From Collinsella sp. (GTDB taxonomy: Bacteria; Actinomycetota; Coriobacteriia; Coriobacteriales; Coriobacteriaceae): 64,000 bases of DNA. The notes under the pieces are model-generated. The model ran no database searches, had not been told where the DNA came from, and saw only the letters and a program-made list of their open reading frames with translations. The stretch is taken from assembly GCA_019419455.1 (NCBI GenBank), contig DXZW01000013.1, positions 1 through 64,000 of the forward strand, read 5' to 3'. Every line of letters starts with the position of its first letter. Position 1 is the first letter of the stretch. This document shows, piece by piece, positions 20,201-27,968 of the stretch. The position numbers and the translations under genes were made by a program.

Positions 20201-21058
20201 ATGCGCAAACTGTTTTCCCGTCAGCTCATCGAGGCCCGCCACGAGATGCTGAGCATCTACGAGGCCGTCGATCTGGCCCTCCACGATGCCGTGAGGGCCT
20301 ATGTTACCGACGACCGCAAGCTCGCCACCAAGACCAAGAAGCGCACGCTTTCGATTGACGCACGCTGCGCCAACCTGGAGGCCGTCTGCTACAACCTGAT
20401 TGCCACGCAGTCACCGGTCGCCTCCGACTTCCGCTTGCTGCAGACGATCATCTACGTCGACTTTAACCTGCAGCGCATGACCGATAAGGTTCGCCAGATT
20501 TGCCGCGCCACGCGTCATATGATCAAGGCCGACATCTCGCTGCCCAAGGAGCTTGTCGGCACGGTCGAGGCCGAGGCTGAGGCCGTCTACCAGGTGCTGG
20601 GCTCTTCGCTTTCCGCGCTCGTCACCAACGACATGTCCATCATCTGCAACTTGGCCGTCGAGGACGAGCCAGTGCACGCCGCCTACGAGAAGTTCTTCCG
20701 CACCTTTAACCGCATGGACACGGGCGATTTTATGGACGACGACAGCAACTATGACGACCTGCGCCGCGCCATCATGGTATCGCGCTATCTCGATCGCATC
20801 GCCTCGATTTCCATCGATGCCGCCTGCCGTCTGACCTTCCTGTTGACCGGACAGCGTATGACTGCCGGTGATATCGCCTGCACTGATGAGGATGAGCTCG
20901 AGAGCATGCGCGTGCCTTCGGGCGAGGGTGTTATCATGAGGCCCGCCGTCGATGCACGCTACGTTGCCAAGGTGCCCGTTAACGAGGTCAGCGAGGGTCT
21001 TCGCTACCTGCTCGATCATCTTGAGGATGAGGACGATGGCGAGGACGACGAGGAGTAA
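20201..21058 (+). CDS. phoU: Phosphate signalling protein PhoU
   Basis: Cytoplasmic helical-bundle protein that restrains Pst uptake and phosphate signalling. Two PhoU repeats are recognisable, about residues 5-100 and 115-215, with the metal-binding-type ALVTNDMSIICNLAVEDEP between. At 285 residues it is longer than the usual 215-235 because of a C-terminal extension of about 60 residues ending in a run of Asp and Glu. GGAG lies upstream of ATG 20201. Last gene of the pst unit; a hairpin follows at 21096. Confidence 0.92.
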   Translation: MRKLFSRQLIEARHEMLSIYEAVDLALHDAVRAYVTDDRKLATKTKKRTLSIDARCANLEAVCYNLIATQSPVASDFRLLQTIIYVDFNLQRMTDKVRQICRATRHMIKADISLPKELVGTVEAEAEAVYQVLGSSLSALVTNDMSIICNLAVEDEPVHAAYEKFFRTFNRMDTGDFMDDDSNYDDLRRAIMVSRYLDRIASISIDAACRLTFLLTGQRMTAGDIACTDEDELESMRVPSGEGVIMRPAVDARYVAKVPVNEVSEGLRYLLDHLEDEDDGEDDEE

Positions 21059-21095
21059 GTAACCCCGTTCGTCGAAAGATTGTAAATACCTAAGT

Positions 21096-21129
21096 GAGCG
21101 CGGCCTTGCACATGCGGGGCCGCGCTCTT
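21096..21129 (+). terminator. Terminator-like hairpin after phoU
   Basis: A perfect ten-base-pair GC-rich stem (21096-21105 with 21118-21127) with a 12-base loop follows phoU. The U-tract is poor (TTG), so termination may be incomplete. Confidence 0.55.
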
Positions 21130-21177
21130 GCGTTAGCATGGGACTACTTGTTTGGCTGTCAGCGGAGGCGATTGGCA

Positions 21178-21915
21178 ATGGATAACTATTTGGACTTGAT
21201 GCGCGCTCGCCGCGAGCAGATTCTGGAACGTTTTTATGCGGCGCTCGATCGCGCGGGCCGTCCCCACGACGCCGCGAGCCTCATTGCCGTGTCCAAGACC
21301 GTTGGTGTCGATGAGACCGTTGCCGCCATCCAGGCGGGGTATCGCCATTTTGCCGAGAACCGCCCGCAGGAGCTGGTTCGCAAGCTCACGGGTCTGGCGG
21401 AGCATCCGGTGCTGCCCGAGGTGCGCTTCGATATGATCGGCAACCTGCAGACCAATAAGATCAATGCGGTGCTGGGCTCAGCCGAGCTGATTCACTCGGT
21501 GGGTTCGCTGCATCTGGCGCAGGCGATCTCGAGCCGTGCTGTTCGCAAGATTGAGGCAGGCGAGCTCGTCGGCCCCCAGCGTGTGCTCATTGAGGTCAAT
21601 GTGAGTGGTGAGGAGTCGAAGGGAGGCTTTTCACCCGATGAGATTCGCGCCGCCGCGGGTGAGCTTGCAGAACTTGAGGGAATTTGCGTACAGGGGCTTA
21701 TGACTATGGCGCCCCGGGGGAATAAGGATGTGGCACGCCGCACCTTTGCGGGGCTTCGTGAGCTGAGGGATGAGCTGGAGGCGGCGCATCCCGATTTGAA
21801 CCTGCCTGAGCTTTCCTGCGGTATGAGCGAGGACTTTGAGTCTGCCCTTGAGGAGGGCTCTACGCTCGTTCGCCTGGGCAGGGTAGTATTTAGCCCGGAG
21901 TTTGCAGTAAAATAA
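21178..21915 (+). CDS. yggS: YggS/PLPBP family pyridoxal phosphate homeostasis protein
   Basis: PLP-binding TIM-barrel protein with no known enzymatic reaction, involved in vitamin B6 and amino-acid homeostasis. The PLP Lys lies in IAVSKTVGVDE; GYRHFAENRPQEL, IGNLQTNKI, LIEVNVSGEESKGG and LSCGMSEDFESALEEGSTLVRLG follow in the standard order. GGAGG at 21164-21168 fixes ATG 21178; longer in-frame versions run into the preceding hairpin. 245 residues. It opens the yggS-sepF-yggT-divIVA block found after ftsZ in Gram-positives. Confidence 0.94.
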   Translation: MDNYLDLMRARREQILERFYAALDRAGRPHDAASLIAVSKTVGVDETVAAIQAGYRHFAENRPQELVRKLTGLAEHPVLPEVRFDMIGNLQTNKINAVLGSAELIHSVGSLHLAQAISSRAVRKIEAGELVGPQRVLIEVNVSGEESKGGFSPDEIRAAAGELAELEGICVQGLMTMAPRGNKDVARRTFAGLRELRDELEAAHPDLNLPELSCGMSEDFESALEEGSTLVRLGRVVFSPEFAVK

Positions 21916-21975
21916 GGCTCTGAAGTGCGCACTGATTATCGGGGCGCCTGCACTAAACCGCGAGAGGACACAACC

Positions 21976-22698
21976 ATGGGCTTCCTTGACGAGATTAAAA
22001 ATAAGATGCACCTGGGCGGCCAGCAGGGTTACGACCAGGGTTATGGCCAGGACGACGACTACGGCTACGATGACGGCTACGACGATGGCTATCAGAACAA
22101 CGGCTACAGTGGTGCTTCGGGCGAGGGCTTCTACACCCAAGACGAGCCGAGCAACGGCCTGCTTGGCCAGACGCGCCGCGGTGAAGCTGAGTCGGTTGCC
22201 GTGTATACGCGCTCCGGTCAGCTGGTCGGCGATGACTCCCGCCATGCCACGACGTATAACCCGCCTTCGCGCTCGCAGGACAGTGTTGCGAGCGGTTATC
22301 GTCCTGGTGCCTATGACACGCCGTCGAGCTACGCCGAGAATACCCGCGCCCGTGCCGCCGCTGCACCCGCGCCTGCACCGAGCGATGCCTCGGCCTATGC
22401 GAGCAATATCATCAACGCCACGCCGCAGCTGCCGGCCTATGTCCTGCGCCCCGAGAGCTATGACGACGTGGAGACCGTGGTGCGCCGCGTTCGCACCAAG
22501 CAGCCTGTCGCACTGATTTTTGTGGGCGTACGCACCGAAGTTGCCAAGCGCGTCTTGGACTTCTCTTACGGCTTTGCCTGCGGTCTGGGTGCCACGGTCA
22601 AGGAGGTGGGCGACCGCGTGTTCATGGTGCTGCCCGCCGGTTGCGAGGTCAAAGATTCCGATCTCAAGAAGCTTCGTGCCGACGGCTACCTTAAGTAA
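21976..22698 (+). CDS. sepF: Cell division protein SepF
   Basis: Membrane anchor for FtsZ, essential where FtsA is missing. The N-terminal MGFLDEIKNKM is the amphipathic membrane-targeting helix. Residues about 15-150 form a low-complexity linker rich in Gly, Tyr, Asp and Gln. The SepF core at about 155-240 starts at YVLRPESYDDVETVV and ends with the conserved VFMVLPAG. GAGAGGA precedes ATG 21976. 240 residues, longer than the Bacillus protein because of the linker. The stop TAA (22696-22698) is in the same reading frame as the following yggT. Confidence 0.94.
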   Translation: MGFLDEIKNKMHLGGQQGYDQGYGQDDDYGYDDGYDDGYQNNGYSGASGEGFYTQDEPSNGLLGQTRRGEAESVAVYTRSGQLVGDDSRHATTYNPPSRSQDSVASGYRPGAYDTPSSYAENTRARAAAAPAPAPSDASAYASNIINATPQLPAYVLRPESYDDVETVVRRVRTKQPVALIFVGVRTEVAKRVLDFSYGFACGLGATVKEVGDRVFMVLPAGCEVKDSDLKKLRADGYLK

Positions 22699-22719
22699 AG
22701 ACAAGACGAGGAGATTCCC

Positions 22720-23001
22720 ATCAACATCTACACTATCGTCCAGCTGGTCAACACGCTGTTCAACTTCTATTCCACGCTCATTGTCGTCTACTGCTTTATG
22801 ACGTGGATTCCCATGAAGCAGGGTGGTTTGCTTCAGGATATTGCCGCGGTGCTTGATAGCGTGTGCGGTCCGTGGCTCAACCTGTTCCGTCGTTTCATCC
22901 CGCCGATGGGCGGTATCGATTTTTCGCCGGTCGTTGCGATTATTGCGTTGCAGTTGGTGCAGAGGCTGGTTCTGCAGCTTCTTATAGGTATACTCGTGTA
23001 G
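22720..23001 (+). CDS. YggT family membrane protein, apparently AUC-initiated
   Basis: Small membrane protein of the YggT/YlmG family, the usual neighbour of sepF. The frame shows two hydrophobic segments, the first from TIVQLVNTLFNFYSTLIVVYC, the second near the C-terminus (VVAIIALQLVQRLVLQLLIG), joined by a loop with WLNLFRRFIPPMGGIDFSP, a family hallmark. No ATG, GTG or TTG precedes the first membrane segment; ATG 22798 would remove it. GAGGAG at 22708-22713 is six bases before ATC 22720 (ATT 22714 is too close). I therefore annotate an AUC start, 93 residues. The frame is open back to the sepF stop, so readthrough is the alternative. Confidence 0.8.
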   Translation: MNIYTIVQLVNTLFNFYSTLIVVYCFMTWIPMKQGGLLQDIAAVLDSVCGPWLNLFRRFIPPMGGIDFSPVVAIIALQLVQRLVLQLLIGILV

Positions 23002-23062
23002 AACTGACTTAGTAACTTACGTCGGGCGTGTAGCGCCGAGGCGATGAAAAAGGAGACTTGTT

Positions 23063-23737
23063 ATGGCTATTACCCCTGCAGACATCCAGGCTCAGACTTT
23101 CTCTGAGGCCAAGCGTGGCTACGATCCTGCTGAGGTCGACGTCTTCTTGGAGACGCTGTCCTCCGAGGTTGACGCTATGCTCGCTAAGATCGTCGACCTT
23201 AAGGGTCGTCTGACTGCTACCGAGCAGCAGCTTGCCGATGCGCAGGCTCAGCTTGCCCAAGCTCAGGATGCCACCGCCCAGGCCGTTCCTGCCGCCCCCG
23301 TGACTGTTCCCGCCCCTGACTTCTCCGCTCAGGAGCGCCAGATTTCCGCTGCCCTGATCGCTGCCCAGCAGACCGCTGAGACCATCGTCAACGATGCCAA
23401 CGAGAACGCTGAGCGTATCCGCAACGAGGCTGACGCCAAGGCCCGCGAGGTTATCCGCCAGGCTCTGACCGAGAAGCAGGCCGAGCTCGAGGAGATCGAT
23501 CGTCTCAAGGCTTCTCGTGAGGAGTTCAAGGCCGAGTACCTCAAGCTCATCCAGCACTTCATGGACGATGCCCAGAATTCCTTCCCGGCCGATCTGATGG
23601 CCTCCACGCCGGTCGGTTCTGCCGCTTCTCCTGCAGTGACTGTTCCCGCCGAGCCGCTGCCCGTCGCTGACCCGGTTGTCCCCGTGGCCGATCCCTTCGC
23701 CCCGATCGACAACTTTGCTGCCGACGACCTGGACTAA
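23063..23737 (+). CDS. divIVA: DivIVA domain-containing protein
   Basis: Coiled-coil membrane-curvature scaffold acting at poles and septa. The N-terminal DivIVA domain (ITPADIQAQTFSEAKRGYDPAEVDVFLETL, residues 3-35 region) is clear. A coiled coil runs through about 35-75 and 95-175, interrupted by an Ala/Pro-rich hinge, and the last 50 residues are Pro/Val/Ala-rich. AAAGGAG precedes ATG 23063. 224 residues. Codon bias is strong. A good terminator follows. Confidence 0.92.
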   Translation: MAITPADIQAQTFSEAKRGYDPAEVDVFLETLSSEVDAMLAKIVDLKGRLTATEQQLADAQAQLAQAQDATAQAVPAAPVTVPAPDFSAQERQISAALIAAQQTAETIVNDANENAERIRNEADAKAREVIRQALTEKQAELEEIDRLKASREEFKAEYLKLIQHFMDDAQNSFPADLMASTPVGSAASPAVTVPAEPLPVADPVVPVADPFAPIDNFAADDLD

Positions 23738-23763
23738 CATTCGGCCTACAATTTAGTGCCTAG

Positions 23764-23793
23764 AAAGGACCCGCAGCTTGCGGGTCCTTTTTT
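23764..23793 (+). terminator. Intrinsic terminator after divIVA
   Basis: A perfect 12-base-pair stem (23764-23775 with 23779-23790) with a three-base loop is followed by a T run. It ends the division block. Confidence 0.9.
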
Positions 23794-23903
23794 ATGACTG
23801 TGCAGGGGCGCGCAACATAAAAAACCGAGCCCTGCACATTGTGGCGCAGAACTCGGCGAATGGGTGAGCGGTAAAAGGTAGGTTTTAGGGCATGTCCCAA
23901 AAC

Positions 23904-24434
23904 CTACTTGAGGAGGAAGTCGGAGAGGGGAATGGTACGGGCCTCGCGATGCTCGGGATCGGCGATGTGGTCGGCAGGATATCCACAGACGAGCATGTGA
24001 TAGGGATAGACGCCCTTGGGCAGATTGAACTGCTCCTGTGCCACCTCAGGCTTAAAATGGCATACCCAGCACGTTCCCAGGCCCTGCTCGGTGGCCTCCA
24101 TCATCATCTGATCACACACGATGGACGTATCGATTTCGCTGGAATTCATCTGATCATACGGGCGCACCCAAGCATCATCGGTAACGCTGCAAATAAGGAA
24201 GATGAGCGGAGCGCCAAAGATAGATCCATCACGAGCAAACCGAGGCTGACAAGCAGCAGCCTTCTCCAGAAGCTCAGGCGTATCCAACACCATCACACGG
24301 GTTGGATGATTATTGCAAGCAGAAGGAGCAATACGCCCAGTCTCAACAATGGCATCCACCACAGCCTGCTCCACAGCCCGATCTTCAAACTCACGACAAG
24401 AATACCGACCCTGAGCCAGATCCAAATAAGACAT
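23904..24434 (-). CDS. Nitroreductase family protein
   Basis: FMN-dependent NAD(P)H oxidoreductase family; substrate unknown. The 176 residues begin SYLDLAQGRYSCREF, the nitroreductase N-terminal RxSxRxF-type FMN contact, and contain APSACNNHP and GLGTCWVCHF. I place the start at 24434, preceded on the minus strand by GGAGGG; a longer open frame reaches 24500 but adds an atypical hydrophobic stretch. Monocistronic, convergent with divIVA. Confidence 0.87.
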   Translation of the reverse strand: MSYLDLAQGRYSCREFEDRAVEQAVVDAIVETGRIAPSACNNHPTRVMVLDTPELLEKAAACQPRFARDGSIFGAPLIFLICSVTDDAWVRPYDQMNSSEIDTSIVCDQMMMEATEQGLGTCWVCHFKPEVAQEQFNLPKGVYPYHMLVCGYPADHIADPEHREARTIPLSDFLLK

Positions 24435-24617
24435 ACAAGCCCTCCAATAATTAAAAATCAAACAAACCCAAAGTAACCCAAACAGTACCCAAAGCAGCAA
24501 TCAGCCAAACGCTCATCAAGGGCCAAAGTGTCCGAACGGATACCAAAGGTCCCTTCAGCCAAACCCCCATTGCGCTAAACCTATCAGCCAAAGTTCCCAA
24601 TGGTGGTGCATAAGGGA
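24435..24617. other. Upstream region of the nitroreductase with repeated CCAAA motifs
   Basis: No gene is seen. Eight CCAAA motifs (CCCAAA, GCCAAA or ACCAAA) occur on the plus strand between 24467 and 24592, the first three spaced 10 and 11 bases apart. This may be a regulatory array for the minus-strand nitroreductase gene, whose start lies at 24434; no known operator matches. Confidence 0.4.
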
Positions 24618-24696
24618 GCGGGCCCGGCCACTAATAACCTTTTGAACGACTCTGCTTGCAGCCGGAGTGAAAAAGGTTATTAGTGGCCGGGCCCGC
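24618..24696. repeat. Perfect 26-bp inverted repeat
   Basis: Arms 24618-24643 and 24671-24696 are exact reverse complements over 26 bases, with a 27-base loop. Each arm is half GC-rich (outer) and half AT-rich (inner, ending in TTTT at the loop). It lies just beyond the stop of the minus-strand DUF47 gene and could act as its terminator or as a REP-like element. It has the same plan as the element at 38395-38523. Confidence 0.85.
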
Positions 24697-24720
24697 GACC
24701 GGTGGGACATGTACCCCCAA

Positions 24721-25344
24721 TTAACTGTTCTTCATGACAATCGAATCCACAACATCGGCCACATTCTCGCAGCAGTCGGCGCAGTACTCCAGGAAGGCGT
24801 AGACGTCACGCCAAGCGATGACCTCGAGCGGATCCTTGCCGTTAACGTGCAGGTTGCGCATGGCGTTGATGTAGAGCTCGTCGGCCTCGGACTCGATGGT
24901 GTTGATCTGGATGACCAGCTCGCGCAGCGTTTTGGACTTGCGGTAGTTGGGAAGCTCGACCATCAGGTCTTTCATGGCGCGGCAGGCGTCAGTCACCTTG
25001 TGGGCGATGACGATGGCGTCGGGATGGATGCTCTGAATGTTGGTGAAGTAGACGCGCTGCACGACGCCCTCAATACGGTCGAGCACGGTGTCGAGCGCGC
25101 AGCTCATCAGATCCAGATCCTCGCGCTCGAGCGGGGTGATAAAGGCGGTGAGCAGGGCGTCTTCGAGCTCGTGGTGCTTCTTGTCTGCCGCATGCTCAAT
25201 CGCATGCATCTTATTGAGCATGTCGTGAATCTGCGCGGGATCGAAGTTCTCAAAAATCTGGGTAAGCAGCTCGGCGGCCTGGACGGCGAGGTCGGCGCAG
25301 GCGACGTAGTTGTCAAAGTAGAACGAATCGGGTTTCTTAGCCAT
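24721..25344 (-). CDS. DUF47 family protein (PhoU-like, Pit accessory)
   Basis: A 207-residue helical protein of the DUF47/TIGR00153 family, structurally related to PhoU and usually encoded with a Pit phosphate transporter. Typical segments: NMLNKMHAIEHAADKKHHEL-like helix (residues about 40-60), FITPLEREDLDLM and IQINTIESEADELY. AAGGAC precedes the ATG at 25344 on the minus strand. It lies 67 bases after the pit gene and is presumably co-transcribed and regulates that transporter; the regulatory role is inferred from the family. Confidence 0.9.
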   Translation of the reverse strand: MAKKPDSFYFDNYVACADLAVQAAELLTQIFENFDPAQIHDMLNKMHAIEHAADKKHHELEDALLTAFITPLEREDLDLMSCALDTVLDRIEGVVQRVYFTNIQSIHPDAIVIAHKVTDACRAMKDLMVELPNYRKSKTLRELVIQINTIESEADELYINAMRNLHVNGKDPLEVIAWRDVYAFLEYCADCCENVADVVDSIVMKNS

Positions 25345-25411
25345 GGGTGGGTCCTTTCGAGGCGAAGACGGGTGGGCGAAGTGTTGCGGTCCAGATGGAC
25401 GTTCGGTTTGA

Positions 25412-26461
25412 CTAGAGGAACATCATGAACAGCTTGGCCATGACAAAGCTGATGAGTCCGCAGGCGGGGAAGGTGAAGAACCAGGTGAACATCATGTCCT
25501 TAACGACGCCGAAGTTGATGGCCGAGAGGCGCTTGACGGCACCGACGCCCATGATGGCGCAGGTCTTGATGTGTGTGGAGGACACGGGGATGCCGGTAAG
25601 GGTGGCAAGCAGCAGGTTCGCGGCGCCCGCGAGGTCGGCGGAGAAGCCCTGATACTTCTCGAGCTTAACCATGCTCTGGCCGACGGACTTTATGATGCGC
25701 TCGCCGCCGACGCTGGTGCCGATACCCATGGTGGCCGAGCACAGCAGCATAATCCAGATGGGGATGCCGGCATCGCCGACGCTGGTCTGGCCGTTTGCGA
25801 AGGCCACGCCTAAAAAGAGCACGCCGATGAACTTCTGTCCATCCTGCGCGCCGTGCATAAAGCTCATGGCCGCAGCGCTCGCGATCTGAGCGTATTTAAA
25901 GAAGACATTGGCACGTCGCCTGTTGGCGGCGGCGAAAAGAACCGAGACGAGTTTGCACAGGACCCAGCCCATGACAAAGCCCAGGCCGATGGAGAGCGCC
26001 AGGCCGTAGATGACCTTCATCCACTCGTGGACGTTGACGCTGCTCGCGCCGCCGAGGGCGATAGCGGCACCGGTCAGGCCGGCGATAAGGCTGTGGCTTT
26101 GCGAAGTGGGGATGCCAAAACGCGATGCTGTGGCGCCGTAGACGACGATGGAGAACAGCGCTGCGCAGAGGCACGCGAGCGCCATGGTGCTGTTTCCGCC
26201 AAAGTCGACGATATGTGAGATGGTGTTGGCGACGCTCGCATTAAAGTGCGTCATGATGAGCACGCCGAGGAAGTTGAATGCGGCGCTCATGAGAATGGCG
26301 GCGCGGGCGGGCATGCAACGCGTAGTGACGCAGGTCGCGATGGCGTTGGGCGCGTCGGTCCATCCGTTGACGAAGATGGCGCCGAGCGCGAGGATCACGG
26401 TGACGGCAAGGACTGGGTTCGACACAATTTGGCCGAGGAAGGTTGAGAACGTTACGTCCAT
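25412..26461 (-). CDS. Inorganic phosphate transporter, PiT family
   Basis: Low-affinity phosphate:cation symporter of the membrane. The 349 residues contain about ten hydrophobic segments and both PiT signature repeats: GWTDAPNAIATCVTTR near the N-terminus and, in the second half, GAANLLLATLTGIPVSSTH. The segment MHGAQDGQKFIGVLF is typical of the family. The window therefore holds both a Pst and a Pit system for phosphate. The ribosome binding site at its own ATG (26461) is weak; a perfect Shine-Dalgarno sequence lies 50 bases further upstream in front of a three-codon ORF. Confidence 0.93.
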   Translation of the reverse strand: MDVTFSTFLGQIVSNPVLAVTVILALGAIFVNGWTDAPNAIATCVTTRCMPARAAILMSAAFNFLGVLIMTHFNASVANTISHIVDFGGNSTMALACLCAALFSIVVYGATASRFGIPTSQSHSLIAGLTGAAIALGGASSVNVHEWMKVIYGLALSIGLGFVMGWVLCKLVSVLFAAANRRRANVFFKYAQIASAAAMSFMHGAQDGQKFIGVLFLGVAFANGQTSVGDAGIPIWIMLLCSATMGIGTSVGGERIIKSVGQSMVKLEKYQGFSADLAGAANLLLATLTGIPVSSTHIKTCAIMGVGAVKRLSAINFGVVKDMMFTWFFTFPACGLISFVMAKLFMMFL

Positions 26462-26491
26462 ATATGGGCTTTCTCGAAGTTTGCAGGCACG

Positions 26492-26523
26492 TTACAAAAA
26501 CATGATAAATCGTATCACCTCCT
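26492..26523 (-). promoter_or_regulatory. Perfect Shine-Dalgarno with a three-codon ORF upstream of pit
   Basis: On the minus strand AGGAGGTGAT (26523-26514), a ten-base match to the 16S rRNA tail, is followed by ATG TTT TTG TAA (26503-26492), 30 bases before the pit start. It could recruit ribosomes for the weakly preceded pit start. This is an inference; chance occurrence is possible. Confidence 0.3.
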
Positions 26524-26711
26524 GTGGGTTTCTTAACGGAGTTCTGACGTGAGAAGTGGATTTTTTGGCACTAAAATTGAATATTAGTCCTGTTGACCGC
26601 GGGTATTCTTTTTGCTAACACGCCATGCGGACACGTGCGATTGCTACGACACTCCAAAACCACAGTCTGTTCGCTTTACAACATGCAAACATGCGTTCGA
26701 TAATAGGAGGC

Positions 26712-27050
26712 ATGGAATATCGACAGACAGACGGCAAAACTCGGCGCGTACACAAGCAGTATGTGGACGTCGTGGCTCGCATCCTCGCGGGCGGACAAGT
26801 CGTGCCAGTCGCCGTCTGCTGGGTCGACGGTCGTTGCTTTACGATTGACGAGATTGTCTCGACCACTGGGTTTGGCCTGACGGTTCACGGCATTCGTACG
26901 GCAACCTATAAGGTGCGTTTTGGCGGGCACGCGACCGAGTTGTATCTGGAGGACCAGACGCGTGAACGACCAGATGGCTCGCAGGCCCATCTGATGCGTT
27001 GGTGGGTGTGGGCATTCGACCGTACGCTCGAGGGCGAGCGCCGTAGGTAA
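26712..27050 (+). CDS. Hypothetical protein
   Basis: Not recognised. About 112 residues, probably soluble, with a central beta-rich part (VARILAGGQVVPVAVCWVDG, then FTIDEIVSTTGFGL) and a Trp-rich C-terminal segment MRWWVWAFDRTLEGERRR. The start is uncertain: ATG 26712 has AGGAGG only one base upstream, which is too close; in-frame ATGs at 26625 and 26691 lack ribosome binding sites. The open frame has coding-like composition and no competing gene. A possible promoter (TTGACC at about 26593) lies upstream. It stands alone between divergent pit and the BI-1 gene. Confidence 0.6.
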   Translation: MEYRQTDGKTRRVHKQYVDVVARILAGGQVVPVAVCWVDGRCFTIDEIVSTTGFGLTVHGIRTATYKVRFGGHATELYLEDQTRERPDGSQAHLMRWWVWAFDRTLEGERRR

Positions 27051-27134
27051 GGACGCACGGCGTTCGGGTACAATGACAGGAATCTTGTCAGCTACTGCGC
27101 CGTTATTTGTGGCGCTTTTTGAAAGGACGAACCT

Positions 27135-27830
27135 ATGAACGATATCCAGGGCTATCAGAACGGCCCCGTCGAGAGCGGCGCAAGCCGCGCCAAGGAGATG
27201 TCGCCGCGCGCGTACAATCTCGCCATGTCTGCCCTGATCTTCTTGGGCTTTTGCGCCATGGGCGCCGGCGCCTACTTTACGAGCACCATGTCGTTTGCGC
27301 GCATGATGATGAGCGGCGCCGCCTTGCCGCTGGTCTTTGGCTCGTTTATTTTGACCATCGTCGGCATGGTCATGATGTCGGCCGCCGCCAGCAAGCAGTC
27401 CGTGGGCCTGTCCCTTGTGGGCTACATAATCTTTGCGAGTACCTTTGGCCTGACCGCGTCGTTTGGCCTTGCCAACTACGACCTGCCCACCATCAACACT
27501 GCCTTTATCGCCACGGCCGCCATCACCTTTGTCTATGGCGCCTTGGGCGTGACGTTCCCCAAGTTTTTCCAGCGCGTATATGGCATCGGCTTTGGCATTC
27601 TGCTCGCCACTATTCTGGTTGAGATTGTGCTGATGTTCATGGGCGTCTCGCAGACCATCACCGATCTGATCGTGATCGTGGTGTTCGCCGGCTTTATCGG
27701 CTACGACACCTATGTTGCCACGACGGTGCCGCCTACGCTGCCCAACGCCGTGCTTATGGCATCCAACTTGTTCGTGGACATCATCAACGTGTTCCTGCGC
27801 ATTCTGAACATCCTCGGCCGTCGCGACTAG
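27135..27830 (+). CDS. Bax inhibitor-1/YccA family membrane protein
   Basis: Integral membrane protein of the BI-1 (TMBIM/LFG) family, suggested in other organisms to be a pH-sensitive calcium leak or a modulator of membrane proteases; its function here is unknown. The 231 residues contain seven hydrophobic segments from about residue 30 on, and the C-terminal half carries the family pattern GFIGYDTYVA followed by a conserved-type ASNLFVDIINVFLRIL ending. AAAGGA precedes ATG 27135. TACAAT at 27069 could be a -10 element. Confidence 0.85.
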   Translation: MNDIQGYQNGPVESGASRAKEMSPRAYNLAMSALIFLGFCAMGAGAYFTSTMSFARMMMSGAALPLVFGSFILTIVGMVMMSAAASKQSVGLSLVGYIIFASTFGLTASFGLANYDLPTINTAFIATAAITFVYGALGVTFPKFFQRVYGIGFGILLATILVEIVLMFMGVSQTITDLIVIVVFAGFIGYDTYVATTVPPTLPNAVLMASNLFVDIINVFLRILNILGRRD

Positions 27831-27876
27831 TGGCGAATTGCGGCGGTGTTTGCCGTGCGTGTAAATCGATGCGAAA

Positions 27877-27902
27877 GGCGGTCCTTCGGGGCCGTCTTTT
27901 TT
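27877..27902 (+). terminator. Intrinsic terminator after the BI-1 gene
   Basis: An eight-base-pair stem (27877-27884 with 27889-27896, two G-U pairs) capped by a TTCG tetraloop and followed by TTTTTT. Confidence 0.85.
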
Positions 27903-27968
27903 GTATGCGGCGGGGTATCATGGATGGGAAAAGCCGATAGCGGCAGAGACCGAGAAAGGTGACCACTT

